Shown here piece by piece: positions 25,766 to 33,502 of a stretch of 42,105 bases of DNA; positions within the stretch are counted from its first letter, which is position 1; each line of letters opens with the position of its first letter. Both the position numbers and the translations under genes were made by a program. The notes beneath the pieces were generated by a model. The model ran no database searches and was not told where the DNA came from. It was given only the letters and a program-made list of their open reading frames with translations. Origin of the DNA: Candidatus Nanopelagicales bacterium (GTDB lineage Bacteria > Actinomycetota > Actinomycetes > Nanopelagicales > Nanopelagicaceae); NCBI GenBank assembly GCA_030834095.1, contig JAURGA010000010.1, positions 1 to 42,105 of the forward strand, in the 5' to 3' direction.

Positions 25766-27923
25766 CAATTCCTACTAGGCGTCGTTCAATACCATTCTGC
25801 AAGAATCCAATTACGGAGTTACGTATCCGCAATTTTGTGCGATCCCAAATTGATGGATTGCTGATAATTGAAGTTTTGTAGAAAGAAGGACATAGAACAG
25901 CGGCATGTGCTGCCTCGCCACAAAGTCCACATCCCACACAGGTATTTAGGACTGTTGCAACAGGATCCTTTCGCATTGGATCTGGGTTAGCGGTAATTGT
26001 TAAAGATGGGCAGCCATTTAAGCGGATACAAGAGTGGTCTCCGGTGCAGGTATCTGGATCTACGCCGAAACGTTCACGAACTACGCGCTTGCCCTCTTTG
26101 ATTCGCTTTGCTGCTAGCGGGCGTTCACGTCGAGTTTTGTTAAGCGTGCATTCGCTCTGAGCAACAATTACTTTAGGACCTTGTTCCTTAGTTGTTAACG
26201 CATCTATAAATATATTCTTCATTTCATGCACTTTAAATGTATTTGAAACTGTCTTTGCCCACTCGACACCGATGCCACGAACAGCGCGTTCGATTGGATG
26301 TTTTGTTGACCTAATTTCGCTGGATGCTGAAGATGAGAGAACATCTTGGCCGCCAGTTGCCGCGCTATATGCGTTATCGACAACTACAACAAGACCATCG
26401 CTCTTATTAAAAACTGCATTTCCAATTCCGCTGGTCAAGCCATTGTGCCAAAAACCACCATCGCCCATAAAACTGATTGTTCTTTTATCACTATCTAAAT
26501 CGTGAAGCGCTGACGCACCAGCGGCGCCAAGTCCATAACCCATAGTCGTTGCACCGATATTAAATGGTGGCAAAATCGAAAATAGATGGCAGCCGATGTC
26601 TGCTGAAATATGGTGGTTACCAGTTTCTTTCTCTGCCAATTTCAAAGCAGTAAAGATTGGTCGCTCTGGACATCCGGTACAAAATGATGGTGGTCGGCCA
26701 TGAATTTGCTCTGTCGGAGCAACTGATTTAATAGAATTCGGCTTGTCACCATCTGGGCGAACAATTGCTGGAAGATTATTCTGATCTAAAAGTTCTGGAC
26801 CAAACTTCTTAACAAATTCCAGTATCCCCTTTGTGACTGAAGCTGGTGTGTATTCACCAGCGATAGGTAACAAATCTTTTCCGTGGAGCGCAGTTTGAAC
26901 GCCAGCACGTCGCAGAATCGCATTTATATTCTGTTCGATGTAATCAGGTTGGCCTTCTTCAACTAGAAGAATGCCCTTCTTGCTCTTAGCGAATTCAACG
27001 ACTTCATCATCAACAATTGGATATGTGACATTGAGAATATAAAGCGGAATCTTGCTATTGCCATAAATATCAGAGAGTCCAAGCAGTTGAAGTGAGCGAA
27101 TTACTGTGTTGTAGAGCCCGCCCTGCATGACAATTCCGAAGTCTTGGGTTCCATCAGCAAAGAACTCATTAATTTTGTTATCTTTAATGAACTTAACTGC
27201 TGCTGGCCAACGCTTTGTAACTTTCTCTTGCTCGTGCATAAAGCTGGCAGGAGGAAGAACGATTCGATTGGTATCGCGTAATGGATTTTCCATAGCGTCG
27301 CGCAATGTAAATTCTGGCTTTATATTGTCCTTTGCAATAAAGCGACCATGTAAATGGCAAGAACGTAATCTAAGTTGAAGCATTACTGGTGAATTACTTG
27401 CTTCAGAAAGTCGGAAGCCAATATCTACTGAATCTACAATTGCAGTCAGGTTTGGTCTTGGATCTAATAACCAAATCTGTGACTTCATTGCAAATGCGTG
27501 TGAGCGCTCTTGCATAATTGAAGAACCTTCGCCGTAATCTTCGCCAACAATAATTAGTGCGCCACCAGTAACTCCACCTGATGCCAGATTTGCGAGCGCA
27601 TCTGAAGCTACGTTTGTTCCGACTGTAGATTTGAAAGTAATTGCACCACGTAGCGGGTAATAAACTGAAGCGGCAAGGGATGCTGCTGCGGTTGCTTCAG
27701 ATGCACTATTTTCAAAGTGCACACCTAATTCATCAAGAATTTCTTTTGCATCGCCCAAAACATCCATTAAATGTGAGATTGGCGCGCCTTGATAACCGCC
27801 AACATAAGAAACACCCGATTGCAAAAGTGCTTTAGTGACAGCAAGGATTCCTTCACCGAAAAATTCTTCGCCGGCGCCGGCACGTAATTTTCCGACTTCA
27901 GTAGCGAACGAACGTTCTGCCAT
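25758..27923 (-). CDS. iorA: Indolepyruvate ferredoxin oxidoreductase alpha subunit
   Basis: Thiamine-diphosphate subunit of 721 residues that decarboxylates indolepyruvate, phenylpyruvate or 4-hydroxyphenylpyruvate. The N-terminal pyrimidine-binding domain begins with the GEEFFGEGILAV and YQGAPISHLMDVL segments. The TPP motif spans GDGGFWHNG through NAYSAATGGQ. Cysteines near 626, 632, 638 and then 662, 665, 668 and 678 (CxxCGxC...CP) would hold iron-sulfur clusters. A GGGAGAG site precedes the ATG. It diverges from kynB across a 264-base region holding an operator copy. The usual electron acceptor is ferredoxin, not encoded here. Its product class, aryl-acetyl-CoA, is the typical effector of PaaX proteins, a possible regulatory link. 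Confidence 0.93.
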   Translation of the reverse strand: MAERSFATEVGKLRAGAGEEFFGEGILAVTKALLQSGVSYVGGYQGAPISHLMDVLGDAKEILDELGVHFENSASEATAAASLAASVYYPLRGAITFKSTVGTNVASDALANLASGGVTGGALIIVGEDYGEGSSIMQERSHAFAMKSQIWLLDPRPNLTAIVDSVDIGFRLSEASNSPVMLQLRLRSCHLHGRFIAKDNIKPEFTLRDAMENPLRDTNRIVLPPASFMHEQEKVTKRWPAAVKFIKDNKINEFFADGTQDFGIVMQGGLYNTVIRSLQLLGLSDIYGNSKIPLYILNVTYPIVDDEVVEFAKSKKGILLVEEGQPDYIEQNINAILRRAGVQTALHGKDLLPIAGEYTPASVTKGILEFVKKFGPELLDQNNLPAIVRPDGDKPNSIKSVAPTEQIHGRPPSFCTGCPERPIFTALKLAEKETGNHHISADIGCHLFSILPPFNIGATTMGYGLGAAGASALHDLDSDKRTISFMGDGGFWHNGLTSGIGNAVFNKSDGLVVVVDNAYSAATGGQDVLSSSASSEIRSTKHPIERAVRGIGVEWAKTVSNTFKVHEMKNIFIDALTTKEQGPKVIVAQSECTLNKTRRERPLAAKRIKEGKRVVRERFGVDPDTCTGDHSCIRLNGCPSLTITANPDPMRKDPVATVLNTCVGCGLCGEAAHAAVLCPSFYKTSIISNPSIWDRTKLRIRNSVIGFLQNGIERRLVGIDA

Positions 27924-28187
27924 GTGTCTCTCCCTTGAAAAGAACTGTGGTCTCTAAGGTCTAGCCCCAGAGGGAAAAAATACTCGGTAATCGTCGCACG
28001 CGCACTCTGAACTGTCTAGGAGATAATCCCCAGAATGGGTGTGTGCTATATGACAAATCCCCGAACGCTCTAAGGGGAAATTGACGGTCGTCAAACCTAG
28101 AAATAATGCCCACACACGGCTAATCTCAATCCCCTGCGATGACCAATCCGCGGAAGGCTTAAACCGATAATAAGAAGGAGCAGATAA
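27924..28187. promoter_or_regulatory. Divergent iorA/kynB intergenic region
   Basis: The longest gene-free stretch of the window (264 bases). It contains the palindrome at 28081-28094, an AACTGTC box at 28010-28016 that also occurs twice in the copy A region, and a strong AAGGAG ribosome site at 28175-28180 before kynB. The rest shows no reading frame or stable hairpin that I can support; a regulatory RNA leader is possible but not shown. Confidence 0.6.
28081..28094. promoter_or_regulatory. Operator-like palindrome TTGAC-N4-GTCAA, copy B
   Basis: TTGACGGTCGTCAA, with 6-base perfect arms TTGACG/CGTCAA around a GT centre, 93 bases before the kynB ATG and 157 bases before the iorA ATG on the other strand. 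The TTGACG could double as a -35 box for kynB: AATAAT lies 15 bases downstream, a short but possible spacing. If so, binding would block transcription. Confidence 0.65.
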
Positions 28188-28961
28188 ATGGCAAATCTAA
28201 ATGCCTTAGCAAATGATCTTGTATCAGGAGCAGTTCAGGTTCTTGACCTAACAGCACCACTACATTCGAAGACACCTATTTTGGTTCTTCCAGAACCATT
28301 CGGCCAGACCGCATCATTTCAATTAGAAGAAATTTCTAAGTATGACGATCGTGGTCCAGCTTGGTATTGGAATAACTTCCATACAGGTGAACACACCGGA
28401 ACTCACTTAGATGCTCCTAACCACTGGATTACCGGAAAAGATGGCGACGATGTTGCTTCGATTCCACCACAACGTTTAGTTGGTCCTGCGGTTGTTCTAG
28501 ATTTTGTTAAAGAAGCAGAAGCAAATCCTGATTTCCTCCTTGAAGTTTCACATATCGAAGCTTGGGAAAAAGTAAATGGTCAAATTCCAAAGGGTGCTTG
28601 GGTTCTATTCCGCACTGGTTGGTCAAAGTTTGGTGATGATCCAAAGGCATTTGCTAACGCAGATGAGAATGGACCACACACACCAGGACTTCCACCAGCA
28701 TGTGCTGAGTTCCTTGCAACAAAGCGCGACATCCTTGGATTAGGTGTTGAAACAGTTGGTATCGATGCTGGTGGCGCATTTGGAATGGAAGTTCCATTCC
28801 CTTGCCACAACTACCTACTTGGAAATAACAAGTACGGCCTAACTCAACTTCGCAACCTAGATAAGTTGCCAACAACTGGTGCAATTGTTATTGCTGCGCC
28901 ACTAAAGATTGTTGGTGGTTCAGGTTCACCTACAAGAGTCTTTGCTCTAGTTTCAAAGTAA
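28188..28961 (+). CDS. kynB: Cyclase-family metal hydrolase, probable kynurenine formamidase
   Basis: Member of the cyclase family (PF04199 fold), 257 residues. The metal-binding motif HTGTHLDAPNH is at 69-79, with the two histidines and aspartate in order, and VGIDAGGAFG follows near 190. The family includes bacterial kynurenine formamidase (KynB), isatin hydrolase and others. Hydrolysis of N-formylkynurenine to kynurenine and formate is the missing step between the kynA and kynU products in this island, so KynB is the best assignment, though typical KynB is about 210 residues with HxGAHxDAPxH. Isatin hydrolase is the main alternative and would also give an anthranilate precursor. AAGGAG ends 7 bases before the ATG. 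A strong terminator follows. Confidence 0.75.
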   Translation: MANLNALANDLVSGAVQVLDLTAPLHSKTPILVLPEPFGQTASFQLEEISKYDDRGPAWYWNNFHTGEHTGTHLDAPNHWITGKDGDDVASIPPQRLVGPAVVLDFVKEAEANPDFLLEVSHIEAWEKVNGQIPKGAWVLFRTGWSKFGDDPKAFANADENGPHTPGLPPACAEFLATKRDILGLGVETVGIDAGGAFGMEVPFPCHNYLLGNNKYGLTQLRNLDKLPTTGAIVIAAPLKIVGGSGSPTRVFALVSK

Positions 28962-28972
28962 TAGCTAAAAGT

Positions 28973-29007
28973 AAAAAAGCCCGCCAAGTGATTGGCGGGC
29001 TTTTTTT
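28973..29007. terminator. Bidirectional intrinsic terminator
   Basis: A perfect 9-base stem, GCCCGCCAA/TTGGCGGGC, with a 4-base loop (28979-29000), flanked by A6 on the left and T7 on the right. It ends kynB on the plus strand and, read the other way, the FAD oxidoreductase whose stop codon lies at its edge (29006-29008). Confidence 0.93.
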
Positions 29008-30601
29008 ATTTACCAAACCGTTTCTTAGTTAAACGCTTAGCGACCAAGAATCCTGAGCCACCACCAAGGCCTGGGCCCGGATGTGTTGATGCACCAATGT
29101 GCCAGAGATTCTTTACCGGAGTTCTGTGACCAGTCGCTGCAGCTAGTGGGCGCCATGGTGCATATTGATCGATGCGACAGTCACCAGCATAAGGATCTCC
29201 GCCAACAAGATTCTTATTCATTGCTTCAATCTCACGTGGTCCCAAAACTATCTTTGCAACTGTTGCAGATTTTAGGTTTGTAATCTCGGCACCAAGTTGT
29301 TCAAGAACTCGATCTGCATATGCATTTAGCCGCTCTTCATTCCAACTTCCATCACCTGGATTAATTTCATTTGCTAAGTCACCTTTAATTACTTGTGGAT
29401 TCTCTTGTAGTTGAATCCAAATAATTGATTTACCCGCAGGAGCTCTCGAAGGATCAACGGCACAAGGTTGGCCGACAACAATTGTTGGACGCGATGGTAG
29501 ATAACCACGATTTGCTGCGTTAACTGATTCTGAGAGCGAATTAATTCCATCAAGAACGTGAACTATCGCAACATCTTTCATCCGAGCATCAGACTTCCAA
29601 ATTGGTGGCTCTGAAAGCGCAAGGTGAATCTGGATTGCAGCTCGGCCGTAACGGAAATTCTCGGCAGAAGATTTAATTTCTGCTGGGACTTCCTCGCCCG
29701 CTAATAAAGTTTGATAGAGCGCTTGTGGAGTTGTTGAGGCAAGAACTGCCTTACCTGCATTGAATGTTCTCCCGTCGCTAAGTTTTATTCCGGCCGCTCT
29801 CTTGTTTTCAACGATCACTTTTGCAACATCCGCGTTAGTGATTAATTCACCACCCGCATCAGTAATAATTGAAGTTAGCGCTTCTACTAATTTGATTCCA
29901 CCACCAACTGGAACTGGCATACCGCCAAATGCAACTGCAGCAGAAATAACTTTCGTGATAAATGCGCTGCTTGCATCATCTGGACCAAGCCCATTGTGAA
30001 GGGCCCACGGAGCAAGTAACGCTTTACTTACTGGTGATTTAAATTGACGATCAAGCCATGGTGCGGCTGGTTCCAATAACTCTGCGCCCACTGCAACTAA
30101 TCCTCGGTTACCGAATCTCTTCCTTGCTAATTGGGCTAGCTTCAATGAAGACTTTCGCCAAAGATCGGCGCCAAGTAAGCCAAATGCTAAATCTAATTTT
30201 GGAGTGAACTCCGCCATCATTTGTGCCCAAGATTCGCTATCGCCAATGCGTGCAAATTCTGCTCCGGTGATTTCTGGATTGGTAGATAAAATCGCGGTTC
30301 CATCGCTACAAACAACACCGGTTGGAAGTTCGGTATTTTTATAAACCAAACCTCGTTTATCTAACTCCACTTTAAGTTCGGCATAAGCCGGACCGCCAAC
30401 AAAAAGTGGGTGCCAGCTCGAAAGTAATTCGTGGGTGTATCCCGGCAATGTTGCTTGCTCGGTTTTGATGGCGCCACCAGCACTAGTATTTCGCTCGCAG
30501 ACTAAAACTTTCCAACCAGATTTACTAAGAACGGCTCCGGCAACAAGTGAGTTGATACCGCTGCCGATAATGATTGCATCAAACTTTTGTGGTGAAGTCA
30601 T
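29006..30601 (-). CDS. Phytoene-desaturase-like FAD oxidoreductase (first of pair)
   Basis: NAD(P)/FAD-dependent amine-oxidase-fold protein of 531 residues. The N-terminal FAD motif is AIIIGSGINSLVAG (10-23) with the ribose-binding acid in VCERN; the C terminus has GASTHPGPGLGGGSG, the FAD signature of carotenoid desaturase and PYROXD2-like proteins. No membrane segment stands out. The true substrate is unknown. The divergent neighbour at 30658 is a paralogue with the same ends. No phytoene synthase or other carotenoid gene is nearby, so a carotenoid role is unlikely; the location suggests oxidation of an alicyclic or aryl intermediate. The ATG at 30601 is 56 bases from that of the paralogue. 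Confidence 0.85.
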   Translation of the reverse strand: MTSPQKFDAIIIGSGINSLVAGAVLSKSGWKVLVCERNTSAGGAIKTEQATLPGYTHELLSSWHPLFVGGPAYAELKVELDKRGLVYKNTELPTGVVCSDGTAILSTNPEITGAEFARIGDSESWAQMMAEFTPKLDLAFGLLGADLWRKSSLKLAQLARKRFGNRGLVAVGAELLEPAAPWLDRQFKSPVSKALLAPWALHNGLGPDDASSAFITKVISAAVAFGGMPVPVGGGIKLVEALTSIITDAGGELITNADVAKVIVENKRAAGIKLSDGRTFNAGKAVLASTTPQALYQTLLAGEEVPAEIKSSAENFRYGRAAIQIHLALSEPPIWKSDARMKDVAIVHVLDGINSLSESVNAANRGYLPSRPTIVVGQPCAVDPSRAPAGKSIIWIQLQENPQVIKGDLANEINPGDGSWNEERLNAYADRVLEQLGAEITNLKSATVAKIVLGPREIEAMNKNLVGGDPYAGDCRIDQYAPWRPLAAATGHRTPVKNLWHIGASTHPGPGLGGGSGFLVAKRLTKKRFGK

Positions 30602-30622
30602 GGTCGAAATCTATTGCGGGTA

Positions 30623-30637
30623 TTGTCCGACCGTCAA
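30623..30637. promoter_or_regulatory. Degenerate operator copy D between paired oxidoreductases
   Basis: TTGTCCGACCGTCAA has the CGACCGTCAA right half found at the prpB copy and a weaker left half, with one base extra between arms. It sits in the 56-base divergent region, 21 bases before the plus-strand ATG. An AATAAT hexamer (30636-30641) overlaps its right edge, as it does at copy A, and may be the -10 box of the plus-strand gene. Confidence 0.45.
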
Positions 30638-30657
30638 TAATCGTGAGAAGATCGCAC

Positions 30658-32190
30658 ATGTCAAAAATTGTGATTATTGGATCTGGAATCAATGGTTTGA
30701 GCGCTGCGGCTTTATTGGCTAAGCGGGGCGAGTCAGTAACCGTTCTCGAGAGCGCAACCGAGTTCGGTGGCGCCGTTCGAACCGAAGAAGTTACCTTGCC
30801 GGGATTCAAGCACGACCTCTTTGCAACAAACTTAAGTTTGTTTGCCGGTGGTGGCGTAATGGCTGCTCTCAAAGATGACTTGATTCGTAATGGTTTGGAA
30901 TTTGTTCCATCGGCAAAACCATTTTGTTCAGTCTTTCCTGATGGAAAATCAATTGGAATCGTTATGGATCGAGATGCAAATATTGCAACCCTGACTCGAG
31001 TCGCACCTGGCGATGTTGAATCCTGGAAATCTTTGACTACAAAGCTTGGCACGTTAGCACCACATCTATTTCCAATTTTAGGAACCGAGCTTCCATCATT
31101 TGCGGCAGCCAAATCACTTTACAAAACTTGGCGCGCAATAGGAACTGAAGGGCTATTTGATTTAATTAGATTATTACTGCAATCAAGCCGTGCATTTACT
31201 GATGAGCATTTTGTTCATCCAGAAACGAAGGCACTTGCTGCAATCTGGGGAATGCATCTTGATTATGGCCCAGATATTTCGGGTGGCGCATTATTCTCAT
31301 TCTTAGAATCAATTGGAGGACAAGAATTTGGAATGGTTCTGGGTAAGGGCGGCGCAGATAATTTAATTAAATCATTGGTTGCCGTAATAAAAGAGAACGG
31401 TGGAACTCTTGTTTCAGGCGCAAAAGTCACAGAGATTCTTACCAATAATGGAAAAGCAACTGGCGTTAGAACAGCGGAAGGCAAGGTTTACGAAGCCACA
31501 AAGGTAATCGCAAATGTAAATCCAGCGCTGATTCCAAACTTATTGCCTACAAGCGAGGCATCAAAACCAGAAGTGTCAAAGGTCAAGAATTTCCGTCCCG
31601 GACTTGGCACAATGATGATTCACCTGGCGCTAAGCGATCTCCCTGATTGGACTGCTAGCGAAGCCCGCGGTTTTAACTACGTTCATATCGCACCATATGT
31701 TGATGACTTAGCCATGACCTATACGGTTGCTGCTGCTGGACAACTTCCGACAACACCTGCGCTAGTTATTGGTCAACCGACAGTAAGTGATCCAACGCGT
31801 GCACCCGATGGCAAACATATCCTCTGGATTCAAGTTCGAGTTCTGCCACTTGAAATGGTCGGAGCTACCTGGGATCAAATTGGTGAAGAGTATGCGGATC
31901 GCATAATTGAAAACATTGAACAATATGCGCCTGGCTTAAAAGCGAAAATTCTCGCAAGAAAAGTTCTGACCCCGACAGATTTAGAGCGCTACAACGCTAA
32001 TTTAATTAAGGGCGATTCACTTGGTGGAAGCCATCATCCTGCGCAATTTTTCTTTCTGCGGCCACTACCTGGTTGGACCGGTCATAAGGCGCCAATTAAA
32101 AATCTCTTTATTTGTGGATCTGGCACTTGGCCGGGTGGCGGAGTTGGTGGCGGCAGCGGATTGATGGTTGCGAATTTACTCAGTAAATAG
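30658..32190 (+). CDS. Phytoene-desaturase-like FAD oxidoreductase (second of pair)
   Basis: Paralogue of the divergent gene, 510 residues. KIVIIGSGINGLSAAALLAK near 3-22 is the FAD loop, VLESATEFGGAVRTEE follows, and the C-terminal FICGSGTWPGGGVGGGSG closes the flavin site. The ATG at 30658 matches the FAD loop spacing; a longer in-frame start would overlap the neighbour. The two proteins differ enough to act on different substrates or as a heteromer. It overlaps the convergent thioesterase gene by 15 bases. Function unknown; PYROXD2-like is the best family label. Confidence 0.85.
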   Translation: MSKIVIIGSGINGLSAAALLAKRGESVTVLESATEFGGAVRTEEVTLPGFKHDLFATNLSLFAGGGVMAALKDDLIRNGLEFVPSAKPFCSVFPDGKSIGIVMDRDANIATLTRVAPGDVESWKSLTTKLGTLAPHLFPILGTELPSFAAAKSLYKTWRAIGTEGLFDLIRLLLQSSRAFTDEHFVHPETKALAAIWGMHLDYGPDISGGALFSFLESIGGQEFGMVLGKGGADNLIKSLVAVIKENGGTLVSGAKVTEILTNNGKATGVRTAEGKVYEATKVIANVNPALIPNLLPTSEASKPEVSKVKNFRPGLGTMMIHLALSDLPDWTASEARGFNYVHIAPYVDDLAMTYTVAAAGQLPTTPALVIGQPTVSDPTRAPDGKHILWIQVRVLPLEMVGATWDQIGEEYADRIIENIEQYAPGLKAKILARKVLTPTDLERYNANLIKGDSLGGSHHPAQFFFLRPLPGWTGHKAPIKNLFICGSGTWPGGGVGGGSGLMVANLLSK

Positions 32191-32568
32191 CTTCGCACGC
32201 CAAGCATCTGGCCATCTCTGAGCGCCAGCTTCTTTATTTGGTGAGTGCACAATCACGTAATTTCCAACAGCTGCAAGTTCACCATTTACATCTGCTGTAA
32301 ATGCTAGCTCTAAAGATGAGTTTCCAATTCTGACAACTTCAAGACGAGTTGTAATCTCTTCACCGAAAAAAATCCGACGCTTATATTCCATGTTGACTTT
32401 GACTCTTGGAATTTGACCGAAGAGTGTCGAAGGTAATCCAACGCTGCGATAGAGCGCTGCTTCGCACTCTTCCACCCAGCGGAATGCGCTCGAATAATGT
32501 TGGTGTCCAGCGGCATCGGTTTCAGCCCACTCAAGGAATCTCTTTATCTCGATAGATGCTCCGGCCAT
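32176..32568 (-). CDS. Hotdog-fold acyl-CoA thioesterase (4HBT-like)
   Basis: Hydrolyses an acyl- or aryl-CoA thioester; 130 residues, one hotdog domain. WAETDAAGHQHYSSAFRWVE (13-32 region) fits the 4-hydroxybenzoyl-CoA thioesterase pattern DxxGHxxYxxxxRWxE, with Asp18 the candidate catalytic residue. Thioesterases of this type accompany aerobic CoA-ester aromatic pathways, where they free CoA from dead-end esters. Here 2-aminobenzoyl-CoA or an acyl-CoA from ring cleavage are possible substrates. It diverges from paaX with 55 bases between; no ribosome site beyond an AGAGGT near the start. Confidence 0.85.
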   Translation of the reverse strand: MAGASIEIKRFLEWAETDAAGHQHYSSAFRWVEECEAALYRSVGLPSTLFGQIPRVKVNMEYKRRIFFGEEITTRLEVVRIGNSSLELAFTADVNGELAAVGNYVIVHSPNKEAGAQRWPDAWRAKLFTE

Positions 32569-32623
32569 TTATTACCTCTCTAAAGCGCTACATTATTCAA
32601 ATTACCCCACTAACATTACCGCC

Positions 32624-33502
32624 GTGGTGAGCATATTTGCAGGTGAAGCGAAAGATTTAATTGACCGTGCTAATCGGCCGCAATCTTTAATCATCACAAT
32701 TTATGGCGCATACAGCCGCTCTCTTGGTGGCTGGCTCTCTTCAAGTGCGATTGTTAGCCTCTGCGCCGAATTAGATGTTGATGAAGCATCCGTCCGAAGT
32801 GCGTTATCAAGATTCAAACGCCGCGGCATCTTAATTTCTAAATCGCAAAACGGAGTTCAAGGCTATGCGTTAAGCACAGAAGCTAGAAAAACATTCGAGC
32901 TTGGTGATTCACGTGTTCTAGAACGACGCGAGGCCCCACGCGATGAAGGTTGGGTGCTAGTTGCATTTTCGATTCCGGAGAAGAATCGAGCGCTTAGATA
33001 TCAATTGCGATCAAGGTTAATTCGTGTGGGATTTGCTCAGGTCACTGGTGGACTTTGGATCGCACCGCGCCAATTAACCGCTGATGTTACGGCGCTAGCC
33101 AAAGCGCTGAATATTGAAAAATACATGAGCATTTTCTCAGCACACCACTTAGCGTTTCAGCCAACACCAAATGCTGTAAGCCAGTGGTGGGATTTAGATG
33201 GAATCAGCTCTCTATATAAATCATTTAGCACAACCGCGCGACCAGTTATGAAAAAGTGGTTTACCAAGAAGATTTCAAAACCTGATCCACTCGAAGCTTT
33301 TGTTGATTACACAAAAGTTTTAACGAATTGGCGACATGTTCCTTACTTTGACCCGGGACTTCCTAAGGAATATTTACCCAAGAATTGGCCCGGCTTTGCA
33401 GCAATGGATAGCTTCTTTAAAGTTCACGACTTACTTGCCATCCCTGCCCTTAACTACTTTCATAGCATTGCGGGCAAGGCGGAAGTTAAAAAGAAGAAGT
33501 AA
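32624..33502 (+). CDS. PaaX-family transcriptional regulator
   Basis: Regulator of 292 residues of the PaaX family, which represses aromatic catabolism genes and is released by an aryl-CoA such as phenylacetyl-CoA. The N-terminal winged helix (about 18-90) opens with PQSLIITIYGAYSRSLGGWLSS and includes the VRSALSRFKRRGIL recognition region; the central Cas2-like domain begins near DEGWVLVAFSIPEKNR (107-122); the C-terminal PaaX domain covers the rest. Start is GTG at 32624, followed by a second GTG; no ribosome site. It is the only transcription factor I recognise in the window, so it is the candidate reader of the TTGAC-N4-GTCAA repeats. Its own promoter has none. Confidence 0.9.
   Translation: MVSIFAGEAKDLIDRANRPQSLIITIYGAYSRSLGGWLSSSAIVSLCAELDVDEASVRSALSRFKRRGILISKSQNGVQGYALSTEARKTFELGDSRVLERREAPRDEGWVLVAFSIPEKNRALRYQLRSRLIRVGFAQVTGGLWIAPRQLTADVTALAKALNIEKYMSIFSAHHLAFQPTPNAVSQWWDLDGISSLYKSFSTTARPVMKKWFTKKISKPDPLEAFVDYTKVLTNWRHVPYFDPGLPKEYLPKNWPGFAAMDSFFKVHDLLAIPALNYFHSIAGKAEVKKKK

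Noticed and set aside
28039-28117. GTGTGTG and CACACAC stretches in the iorA/kynB region as a long inverted repeat
   Set aside because: Low-complexity repeats about 70 bases apart with unmatched flanks; no credible structure.
29006-32190. Carotenoid biosynthesis cluster
   Set aside because: Two desaturase-like proteins but no phytoene synthase, cyclase or GGPP synthase.
32624-33502. Phenylacetate (paa) degradation locus suggested by PaaX
   Set aside because: No phenylacetyl-CoA epoxidase, isomerase or hydrolase genes occur in the window; the regulator probably controls the tryptophan island.
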